Origin: Rhodospirillales bacterium
GTDB taxonomy: Bacteria; Pseudomonadota; Alphaproteobacteria; ATCC43930; CGMCC-115725
NCBI GenBank assembly: GCA_947473305.1
Contig: CANJCB010000028.1
Span: 1 to 53,961 of the forward strand
Direction: 5' to 3'
Length of the DNA: 53,961 nucleotides
The first letter of the stretch is position 1. Every line of letters begins with the position of its first letter. The notes beneath the pieces were generated by a model that made no database searches, was not told the origin of the DNA, and saw only the letters and a program-made list of their open reading frames with translations. The translations under genes were made by a program, and so were the position numbers. Positions 29,105-35,641 of the stretch are shown here, piece by piece.

Positions 29105-29494
29105 CTAATTCGCCGGCACGGCTCGCCACGGCAGCGCGCATTGCGGCACATAGGGATAATAGCCCTGCGGATTGTCGCAGTAATAATAGGTTGTGGGCCG
29201 CGGCGGAGGGGCTGATATGGCAGCTGGCGGCGCATAGGGATCGGGATAGGGGTAGATCGGGGCCGGATACCAGTAGCGAATGCCGCCCACCGTCCACCAC
29301 CATCCGTCGCGACCGCCCCAACGGCCATGCCACCAGTTTCCGCCGCGCCAGCGATCGAAATCGCGCTCGTGGAAGCGGTGGATGTCCCTCTCACGCCATT
29401 CGTCGCGGCGATGCTGTGCCTGAGCCGACGCTGTCGCCGCCACGGCGGGCAACAGGATGGCGGCGCCCAGGACGGCCAGGAGAACTCTTTTCAT
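29105..29494 (-). CDS. Secreted Trp/Arg/Tyr-rich small protein
   Basis: This 129-residue protein has a clear signal peptide (MKRVLLAVLGAAILLPAVAA, cleavage after ASAQA). The mature part is rich in Arg, Trp, Gly, Tyr and Pro with segments such as RWRGGNWWHGRWGGRDGWWW and a proline/tyrosine-rich tail. Such low-complexity exported proteins are common in alphaproteobacteria, with no defined function. It follows a lipoprotein of similar tyrosine-rich character by nine bases, suggesting co-transcription and a shared envelope role. Confidence 0.75.
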   Translation of the reverse strand: MKRVLLAVLGAAILLPAVAATASAQAQHRRDEWRERDIHRFHERDFDRWRGGNWWHGRWGGRDGWWWTVGGIRYWYPAPIYPYPDPYAPPAAISAPPPRPTTYYYCDNPQGYYPYVPQCALPWRAVPAN

Positions 29495-29503
29495 GATCGC
29501 GCC

Positions 29504-29725
29504 TTACCGCCAGCGGCGATGCCAGCCGTTGCCGTATCCGAAGTTCAAGGACACCGCCGGGGGCGCATAGTAGCTGTAGCCCGGATAGTAGCTGTATTCG
29601 GGCGCATAGCCAGGCGCATAGCCATAGGCGGGATAAGGCGAGTAAGGCGCCGGCGCCGGGTAGTAACAGGCTCCAAGGGCGAGGAGCGGGACCAGCAGAA
29701 GCGCGCGAGACAAAAATTTAGGCAT
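29504..29725 (-). CDS. Small tyrosine/proline-rich lipoprotein
   Basis: This 73-residue precursor has signal peptide MPKFLSRALLLVPLLALGAC, whose lipobox LALGAC directs lipidation at Cys20. The mature part is about 50 residues of YPAP, GYAP and YSYY repeats ending GNGWHRRWR. It is likely attached to the inner or outer membrane. The adjacent downstream gene encodes another low-complexity exported protein. No function is recognised. Confidence 0.75.
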   Translation of the reverse strand: MPKFLSRALLLVPLLALGACYYPAPAPYSPYPAYGYAPGYAPEYSYYPGYSYYAPPAVSLNFGYGNGWHRRWR

Positions 29726-29823
29726 GGGATACGACCTCTATCAGATGCCGGTACAACGGCGCCGGGCTCGGCCCTATTCCCCGCTGGCGGCAAAATCGCC
29801 CCGCGGAGATAAGGACCCGGGTA

Positions 29824-30054
29824 TCAGGCGGCCCGGAACGCCCTGCGTCCGGAAAGACGACCTTGCGCGGCTCGGCGATCGGAGCAGCGCACCCGCACAT
29901 AGAGCGGCCTTCCTCCGTGTTCGGCGCCCAGTTCCGCCATGAGTTCGGCAAGATCCGCCATGGTTGCGCCCCGAGGTACCGGCATGGTCATTGCTTCGTC
30001 GTCGAAGAGAACTGTGACGTCGTCGCTCGTGTCGGGAATATGCGTGAAGTCCAT
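29824..30054 (-). CDS. Small hypothetical protein downstream of the GTTACAAA array
   Basis: This 76-residue protein begins MDFTHIPDTSDDVTVLFDDE. The first 45 residues, with MPVPRGATMADLAELM, look like a compact alpha/beta domain, possibly ubiquitin-like in shape; the basic tail RRAAQGRLSGRRAF differs. No signal peptide or metal motif is seen. GGAGGGTTTCGG precedes the ATG as a ribosome site. Its upstream region holds the periodic GTTACAAA (TTTGTAAC on this strand) array, so it is the first candidate target of that array. Confidence 0.65.
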   Translation of the reverse strand: MDFTHIPDTSDDVTVLFDDEAMTMPVPRGATMADLAELMAELGAEHGGRPLYVRVRCSDRRAAQGRLSGRRAFRAA

Positions 30055-30144
30055 GATCCGAAACCCTCCGTTAGAACTCGTTCTCCTAACAACACGCGAA
30101 GGGTCGATTCCGGATATGGCTTCTTTGGGGCGAAACGGAAGCGG

Positions 30145-30290
30145 TTTTGCGACGCTCCGTTACAAAACAGACAGTTTCGCAACCCGTCGTTACAAAGCGC
30201 CGTTTGTTGGTATGCCCTGTTACAGAACCGCCGCCTCTCAAGGGCGGCGGTTACAAAGACATCGGGTCTTGCGACAATATTTTACAAAGA
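30145..30290. repeat. Phased array of five GTTACAAA boxes, 30-31 bp apart
   Basis: Boxes start at 30159 (GTTACAAA), 30189 (GTTACAAA), 30219 (GTTACAGA), 30250 (GTTACAAA) and 30281 (TTTACAAA). Spacings are 30, 30, 31 and 31, about three helical turns. Three units share an upstream half, TTTGCGAC, TTCGCAAC and CTTGCGAC, 14-15 bases before the box, so these are degenerate tandem units. The 250-bp interval has no gene. It lies between two leftward genes, upstream of the 76-residue protein. It may be a multi-site operator; the regulator is not identified. Confidence 0.7.
30226..30252. repeat. Perfect 10-bp GC hairpin inside the array
   Basis: AACCGCCGCC (30226-30235) and GGCGGCGGTT (30243-30252) pair perfectly around TCTCAAG, overlapping the edges of boxes three and four. 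It is 50 bases downstream of the stop of the leftward 95-residue gene and might terminate its transcript, although no T-run follows. Confidence 0.6.
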
Positions 30291-30304
30291 AAGAAGACGC
30301 CTGC

Positions 30305-30592
30305 TCAGGCCGACTTCTGCAGTTCCTCGTCCTCACGGGTAATCGAGGCGATGAACAGCTGTCCCTTCCGGTTCAGCGTAAGATCGGCATCGGTCATGGC
30401 ATAGGCCTTCAGAACGAAGAAGGGTGCCTTGGCGGCATCGTATTTGGCTTTTTCGTCTTTTGAAGAAGCGGAGATGCGCTGTTCGGCAGCGCCCATCTCC
30501 CGCAGGATCAAAGTGGAAAGGCGATCGGTCACGCCCATGCGACGAAGTTCGGTGCGGATTTCCGCGAGGCTCATATCCTCCGGTTGCTTCAT
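30305..30592 (-). CDS. Small hypothetical protein
   Basis: This 95-residue protein from MKQPEDMSLAEIRTELRRMG has a GAGGGTGA ribosome site before the ATG at 30592. The N-terminal half is helical and charged. The second half, KAPFFVLKAYAMTDADLTLN followed by KGQLFIASITRED, suggests a small alpha/beta fold. No family is recognised. An upstream ATG at 30670 would add 26 unlikely residues. The array described above starts 15 bases beyond its stop codon. Confidence 0.6.
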   Translation of the reverse strand: MKQPEDMSLAEIRTELRRMGVTDRLSTLILREMGAAEQRISASSKDEKAKYDAAKAPFFVLKAYAMTDADLTLNRKGQLFIASITREDEELQKSA

Positions 30593-30672
30593 GCTCACCC
30601 TCGTTCGTTGAATAAGCGTCATATAGGGCACAATGACGCCGCCATCCAGAGGGATCGGCCAGTTTGTCACAA

Positions 30673-30689
30673 TGAGGCGATTTGCCTCA
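30673..30689 (-). terminator. Short hairpin after the amidase pair
   Basis: TGAGGC (30673-30678) and GCCTCA (30684-30689) pair around GATTT. Read leftward it lies 14 bases after the amidase stop and is followed by TTGTGAC. It is a short candidate terminator, or a dyad in the promoter of the 95-residue gene. Confidence 0.4.
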
Positions 30690-30703
30690 CCTCTTGGAGT
30701 TGG

Positions 30704-32161
30704 TCAGGCGCTATAGCGCGGCGGCGGGACAAAACCGCCGATTTCCTGAGCTAAAAGGCGGGCGAATTCGATGGTGGTAAGGTCGCCGCCCTCGGGTCCG
30801 ATGACCTGCAGGCCGACCGGCAATCCATCGACGAAGCCGCTCGGCGCGGAGGTGGCTGGCAAGTGGCAGCAAGCCGGCAGTCCGGCCCAGAAAAACTGGT
30901 CCATATAGGGCTGGGGAGTTCCGTCCACCATGATGCGGCGCGCGTCCCAGTCGGGATTATGCTCGTGCTCGATGGCCGGGACCGGCGAGATCGGGGCGAC
31001 CAGCACGTCGAAATCCTTGAAGAATTCCGCCCAGGCGAGACGCATCCGCATCCGCGCTTCATCGGCCTCCAGCCATTCCCGATGCCGGAGCGCCACGCCG
31101 CGAGCGACAGCGGCCTTATGGCTGAAATCGCCAGGCGCGATCGTACCGGCGATCTTCATCTGGGCCTCAAAGGTCTCTTCGGGGAGGCGCGCGGCTGTCG
31201 CGGATCGCAGCAGCGTCAGATATGTCCGATGTCCCGCCTCGGAATCGAAGGCCGGGCGCGCCTTGCCATCGACTTTCGCCCCCTTGCGCCCGACGGCGGC
31301 GACGGCCGCCTCCAGCTTGTCGGCCATGCTTCGGGAGACGGGGGCCAGCGGCGATTGTGACCAGACCGCAACGCGGAAATCCCTGAGTTTCGTCGCCCGG
31401 GGTGGCGGCAGTTCCACGCGCCAGGCGGGGAGGTTCAAGGCGTCAGGTCCAGCCAGGACATTCATGGCCAGCGCCAGATCGCCCGCATCCCGCGCCATCG
31501 GCCCGACGGCGGAAATATCGGTGGGATTGAGAATGCCGGGCAGCGCATGCCCGCGCCAGGACACAACACCGAAGCTCGGGCGATGGCCATAGATCCCGCA
31601 ATGATGGGGCGGATAGCGCAGCGAGCCCGCGATGTCGCTGCCCGCCTCCAGCGCGACGAGGCCTGCCGCCAGGGCCGCCGCCCCACCCCCCGACGAGCCG
31701 CCCGGAGTCCGGGTCAGGTCCCAGGGATTGTTCGTCGTGCCATAGAGATCGTTGTAGGCCTGGATATCGGCAAGCAGATAAGGAATGTTCGTCTTGCCGT
31801 AGATGATCGCTCCAGCCTTCAAGAGGCGCTCGACCACATCGGCGTTTTCCGTCGCGATATTGTCCTTGAGCGCGGGATTGCCGAAGGTCGTCGGGAGACC
31901 CACGACGTTATAGGAATCCTTCACGGTCATGGGCAGGCCGTGAAGCGGCCCCCAGATCTCGCCCTTGGCGAGGGCCGCGTCCGCCGCTCTTGCCCGCTCC
32001 CGCGCCTTTTCGACCTGCCAGACGACAATGGCGTTGAGTTCGGGGTTATGGGCTTCGGCCCGCTTCAGATAGAGGTCGAGGAGTTCCAGGCATCCGATCC
32101 GTCTAGCGCGGATCGCTTCTGCCAGGGAGGCTGCGGAGGCAAAGGGATCGATCGCGCTCAT
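30704..32161 (-). CDS. Amidase signature family enzyme, second of a tandem pair
   Basis: This 485-residue serine amidase has the Ser-cisSer-Lys triad: the lysine in PMTVKDSYNVVGLPTT, and the glycine/serine signature TPGGSSGGGAAALAAGLVAL with the nucleophile in GSDIAGSLRYPPHHCG. The ATG at 32161 overlaps the upstream amidase stop by four bases (ATGA), so the pair is translationally coupled. The start MSAIDPFASAASLAEAI parallels its partner. The pair is about half identical by eye. It hydrolyses C-N bonds; the substrate is unknown. Family members include acylamidases and 6-aminohexanoate-type hydrolases. Confidence 0.93.
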   Translation of the reverse strand: MSAIDPFASAASLAEAIRARRIGCLELLDLYLKRAEAHNPELNAIVVWQVEKARERARAADAALAKGEIWGPLHGLPMTVKDSYNVVGLPTTFGNPALKDNIATENADVVERLLKAGAIIYGKTNIPYLLADIQAYNDLYGTTNNPWDLTRTPGGSSGGGAAALAAGLVALEAGSDIAGSLRYPPHHCGIYGHRPSFGVVSWRGHALPGILNPTDISAVGPMARDAGDLALAMNVLAGPDALNLPAWRVELPPPRATKLRDFRVAVWSQSPLAPVSRSMADKLEAAVAAVGRKGAKVDGKARPAFDSEAGHRTYLTLLRSATAARLPEETFEAQMKIAGTIAPGDFSHKAAVARGVALRHREWLEADEARMRMRLAWAEFFKDFDVLVAPISPVPAIEHEHNPDWDARRIMVDGTPQPYMDQFFWAGLPACCHLPATSAPSGFVDGLPVGLQVIGPEGGDLTTIEFARLLAQEIGGFVPPPRYSA

Positions 32162-33612
32162 TGGGCATATCCCGGTGGCGGCACGAAACCGCCGATTTCT
32201 TCGGCCAGGAGGCGGGCGAACTCGATGGTGCTGTAGTCTCCGGCTTCGGGACCGATGATCTGCATGCCCACCGGCAAGCCCTCGACGAAGCCGATGGGCG
32301 CTGCCGTTGCGGGCAGATAGGGCATGGCGGCAAGACCGGCCCAGAAGAGCTGGTCGTTGTAAGAGACATCCTTGCCGTTGACTCGCATGACCCGCTTGTC
32401 CCGATCCGGGTTCTGGTCGTGGAGAAAAGCCGGCGTCGCGGCGATCGGCGCCAGAACCACGTCGAAATCCTTGAAGAAGTCGCGCCAAGCGAGCCTGAGC
32501 TTCATCCGGATTTCGTTGGTCTGAAGCCACTCCCGATGGCGGAGTGTTGCGCCCCGGGCAAGGTTCGCCCGATGGGTCATGTCGTCGGGCGAGAGCGTTG
32601 CCGCCAGGGCCAGATGCGCCTGGAACACCTCTTCCGGCACGCGGGACGAAGTCGCCGCGCGCAGAAGCTTCAGATAGGTCCGGTGGAAGTATTCGACGTC
32701 GAAGGCCGGTCGCGAGGCGTCGCTGACCAGGGCTCCGGCGCCGCGCAATACATCGCCCACCGCCTCCAGCTTGTCGACGATGCGATCGTCCACGGCGGAG
32801 AGCGGCGACCGCGCCCAGATCGCCACCCTGAAATCCTTGAGACGATTGGCACGGAGCGGGGGAAGATCGACGCGCCAAGCCGCCGCGCCGGGGCCGTCGG
32901 GACCTGCGAGCACGCCCATCGCCAGGGCCAAATCCTCCGCATGTCGCGCCATCGGACCGGCCACAAACATATCGGTCGGCGTCACGACGCCCGGCGGTGC
33001 GTGGCCGCGGGTCGAGACCGTGCCGGTGGTCGTCTTATGGCCGTAAATCCCATTGTAATGGGCGGGGTTGCGGAGCGAACCGCCGATATCGCTTCCGGCT
33101 TCCAGCGCCACGAGACCCGCTGCCAATACGGTGGCGGCGCCGCCCGAAGAGCCGCCCGGCGAGCGTTTCGCATCCCACACGCTGTTCGTGGTTCCGTAGA
33201 CCTCGTTGTAGGTCTGGCTGTCGAGCAGCATCAGCGGCACATTGGTCTTGCCGTAGACTATGGCACCCGCGCCTTCGAGGCGGTCGACAAGCGCCGAATT
33301 CCGGGAAGCGATGTTCTTGGCGAAAACCGGATTGCCGAAGGTCGTCGGCAGGCCGGCGACGTCGAAAGCCTCTTTCACCGTGGCGGGGATGCCGTGCAGC
33401 GGCCCCCAGCTATCACCTCGGGCGAGCGCCGCGTCGGCGGCCTTCGCTCGCTCCCGAGCCTTTTCCACCTGCCAGGCGATAATCGCATTCAGGGCCGGAT
33501 TATAAGTCTCGGCCCGCTTCAGGTAGAGATCGAGAAGCTCAAGACAACCCATTCTCTTCGCTCGGATTTCTCCGGCAAGAGCGGTTGCGCTAGCGAAGGC
33601 GATATCCTCCAT
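32158..33612 (-). CDS. Amidase signature family enzyme, first of a tandem pair
   Basis: This 484-residue paralogue of the next gene begins MEDIAFASATALAGEIRAKR after a GGAGGG ribosome site. The catalytic lysine lies in PATVKEAFDVAGLPTT, and the signature is SPGGSSGGAATVLAAGLVAL with GSDIGGSLRNPAHYNG. C-terminal LFWAGLAAMPYLPATAAP and GLPVGMQIIGPEAGDYSTI are typical. It follows the PF04199 hydrolase by 30 bases in the same direction, so a three-gene operon of C-N hydrolases is likely. Confidence 0.93.
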   Translation of the reverse strand: MEDIAFASATALAGEIRAKRMGCLELLDLYLKRAETYNPALNAIIAWQVEKARERAKAADAALARGDSWGPLHGIPATVKEAFDVAGLPTTFGNPVFAKNIASRNSALVDRLEGAGAIVYGKTNVPLMLLDSQTYNEVYGTTNSVWDAKRSPGGSSGGAATVLAAGLVALEAGSDIGGSLRNPAHYNGIYGHKTTTGTVSTRGHAPPGVVTPTDMFVAGPMARHAEDLALAMGVLAGPDGPGAAAWRVDLPPLRANRLKDFRVAIWARSPLSAVDDRIVDKLEAVGDVLRGAGALVSDASRPAFDVEYFHRTYLKLLRAATSSRVPEEVFQAHLALAATLSPDDMTHRANLARGATLRHREWLQTNEIRMKLRLAWRDFFKDFDVVLAPIAATPAFLHDQNPDRDKRVMRVNGKDVSYNDQLFWAGLAAMPYLPATAAPIGFVEGLPVGMQIIGPEAGDYSTIEFARLLAEEIGGFVPPPGYAQ

Positions 33613-33642
33613 CGTCCCTCCTTTCCGGAGGTCGGTCCTGGA

Positions 33643-34488
33643 TTAGCGCTTGAGACCCGCAGCCGCCGGCCCGATGCCGACCACATCGCCCTCGCCCACA
33701 TCCGTGAAGGCGACGATGCGGCAGGGGCAGCTCTCAAGACCGTCGAAGCGCCAGGGGAAGGCGCCGATCACACAGCGCTGGTTCAACACCATCTCGATGT
33801 CCCCGCCCACGTTCTCCGCATGGATCAGGCCTTCCTGGAAGGCGTAGTTGTGAAAGGCGAAGATGTTGTTCTTGACCGGCCGGCCGGACTTCTTGTGCTT
33901 GTACTCGTGGTGCGGGAAATAGTCGTCGCAGCTCATGCCGATCTTTTCCTCGAACTGCTTCGTGAGATCGGGGCGCATGTAGCGGATCGAGGTGTTCATC
34001 GGATGATCGCCCGAACCGGCGTCGATGCCCCACCACTTGATCTTCATGTCGAGCATCCATTCGACCAGTTCCATCTTGCCGCCGGGATGCATACAGAAAT
34101 AGCGCACCAGATCCTGCTGCGGCTTGCCTTCGTAATAGCGGTGATAGCCGGTATGGACGATCAGGATATCGCCCTTCTCCACCTTCACCGGGGCGTTCAT
34201 GATCATTTCCGGGGTGATGATTCCCCAGTCGTCGACCTTGTCGGAGACATCCACCACGCAGCCTTTGCTGACGAGGTAATCCAACGGATAGGAGGCCATG
34301 TCGCCCATGCCGTCGGAGGCATGCATCGCGCCGTCGATGTGAGTGCCCACGTGGAGCGCCATGTCGATGCGCTGCGCCACGATGCTCTTCGTCTGAAGAT
34401 TCTGCGCGTAATAGACCTGATTGCCCGCATAGCCCACCCAGCCGGGGGTATGCATGTTCATCACGTGGGACAGGTCTACCATCTTCAT
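33643..34488 (-). CDS. Cyclase/kynurenine-formamidase-like metal hydrolase (PF04199)
   Basis: This 281-residue enzyme of the cyclase family includes bacterial kynurenine formamidase and isatin hydrolase. The metal-binding motif HVGTHIDGAMHASD (about residues 46-60) matches HxGTHxDxxxH. Further conserved segments are ILIVHTGYHRY and WWGIDAGSGDHP. It is somewhat longer than KynB. The ATG at 34488 is chosen with GAGGAG upstream. It is the first gene of the leftward amidase operon and divergent from the molybdenum hydroxylase operon. It probably opens a cyclic amide or formamide, by inference. Confidence 0.87.
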   Translation of the reverse strand: MKMVDLSHVMNMHTPGWVGYAGNQVYYAQNLQTKSIVAQRIDMALHVGTHIDGAMHASDGMGDMASYPLDYLVSKGCVVDVSDKVDDWGIITPEMIMNAPVKVEKGDILIVHTGYHRYYEGKPQQDLVRYFCMHPGGKMELVEWMLDMKIKWWGIDAGSGDHPMNTSIRYMRPDLTKQFEEKIGMSCDDYFPHHEYKHKKSGRPVKNNIFAFHNYAFQEGLIHAENVGGDIEMVLNQRCVIGAFPWRFDGLESCPCRIVAFTDVGEGDVVGIGPAAAGLKR

Positions 34489-34696
34489 CGGAAATGCTCC
34501 TCGGGGTCGAATTTGAATACAACCTAGCCGGGCCGCCACCGGAAGCCAAGGCTATTTGCCTTTCCTGTCAACGCGGTCCGCCTGTTCACAATCGACAAGC
34601 GGGAAGCCTCGGATCGAGGGCCATCCGCCCCTGTCGCATGCGATCGGGGCGGGCTTGCCGCCTCTGCGGCTCGGTAGCGTTATTTTCAACGGTATA

Positions 34697-34742
34697 TTTC
34701 GAGCGAAAATCGCGCCGATTTCGTATTCAAAGGGTGCGAAAT
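34697..34742. promoter_or_regulatory. Cluster of TTTCG/CGAAA half-sites in a divergent promoter region
   Basis: In the 295-bp gap between the divergent cyclase and hydroxylase operons, TTTCGAGCGAAA (34697-34708) is a perfect 12-bp palindrome. It is followed by another TTTCG (34719-34723) and a CGAAA (34738-34742). The repeated half-sites suggest an operator controlling one or both operons. No dedicated regulator gene is adjacent. Confidence 0.4.
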
Positions 34743-34783
34743 GGGGTTTGACCCCTACTGTCCCGACAGTTTAGCTTGCGGCA

Positions 34784-35641
34784 ATGAAAGCGCCTCAATT
34801 TGCCTATCGCGCGCCGCGCTCCATAAAGGAAGCCGTCACGGCGCTTGCTGAATCCGAGGGCATGGGAAAGATCCTGGCCGGCGGCCAGAGCCTCGTGCCG
34901 ACCATGAATTTCCGCCTCGCCCGGCCGGATATGCTGATCGACATCAATCGCATCTCCGAGCTCGACTTCGCCAGGCCGGAAAACGGCAAGCTCCGCATCG
35001 GCGCCTTGACCCGTCACGCCGCTTTCGAGCGGCCTTTTTTCGAAGGCCCTCTGGCGCGTCTCCTGGCCGATGTGGTGCAGCATATCGCCCATGTGCCGAT
35101 CCGCACGCGCGGCACTTTCACCGGCAGCCTTGCCCATGCGGATCCCGCCTCGGAATGGTGTCTTGTCGCCTGTACGCTCGATGCGGAAATGGTGGCCCAT
35201 AGCCTCGAAGGCGAAAGGATCATCCCGGCGGCGGAATATTTCGTGACGACGCTGACCACCGCGCTCACCGAGAACGAACTGCTTGTCGAGGCTCGGCTTC
35301 CCTTGCTCGACGACAGCTGGAAGCACGGCTTCTGCGAGTTCAACCGCCGGGCTGGAGACTTCGCGCTTTCCATGTCGCTGGTCGCGCTCAAGATCGAGAA
35401 CGGTAGGATCGCCGAGGCTCGCATCGGCATCGGCGGGGTTGAGGACAAGCCGGTCCGCGCACCCGATGCGGAAGCCTATCTCATCGGCAAGACCGGCGAA
35501 GCGGCCGACCGGGTGGAAGCGGCTCGTCTCGCCTCAGAAGGGATCCAGCCGATGGACGATATGCATGCTCCGGCCGATTACCGGCGGGATCTGACCCGAG
35601 CCATGGTGAGACGGGCGTTGGAGCGGGCGCTCGCTCGATGA
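34784..35641 (+). CDS. Molybdenum hydroxylase FAD-binding subunit (CoxM/XdhB-like)
   Basis: This 285-residue medium subunit has an FAD-binding PCMH domain with KILAGGQSLVPTMNFRLARP near residue 30, the second FAD motif RTRGTFTGSLAHADPASEW near 110, and a C-terminal CO dehydrogenase flavoprotein domain. It passes electrons from the Fe-S subunit to an acceptor. It is the first gene of an M-L-S-L' operon; its stop overlaps the next start by four bases. The ribosome site before the ATG at 34784 is weak. Confidence 0.92.
   Translation: MKAPQFAYRAPRSIKEAVTALAESEGMGKILAGGQSLVPTMNFRLARPDMLIDINRISELDFARPENGKLRIGALTRHAAFERPFFEGPLARLLADVVQHIAHVPIRTRGTFTGSLAHADPASEWCLVACTLDAEMVAHSLEGERIIPAAEYFVTTLTTALTENELLVEARLPLLDDSWKHGFCEFNRRAGDFALSMSLVALKIENGRIAEARIGIGGVEDKPVRAPDAEAYLIGKTGEAADRVEAARLASEGIQPMDDMHAPADYRRDLTRAMVRRALERALAR

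Noticed and set aside
30145-30290. Possible CRISPR array
   Set aside because: Only an 8-bp core is conserved, repeats are not 23-50 bp long, spacers are not distinct from a degenerate repeat unit, and no cas genes are present.
32162-32878. N-terminal extension of the second amidase to 724 residues
   Set aside because: The extension lies inside the upstream paralogue in another frame; the ATG at 32161 with four-base overlap parallels the paralogue's N-terminus.
32161-34527. 788-codon open frame antisense to the amidase/cyclase operon
   Set aside because: It is opposite to three well-supported enzymes and its protein has low-complexity composition with no motif, as expected of a GC-rich shadow frame.
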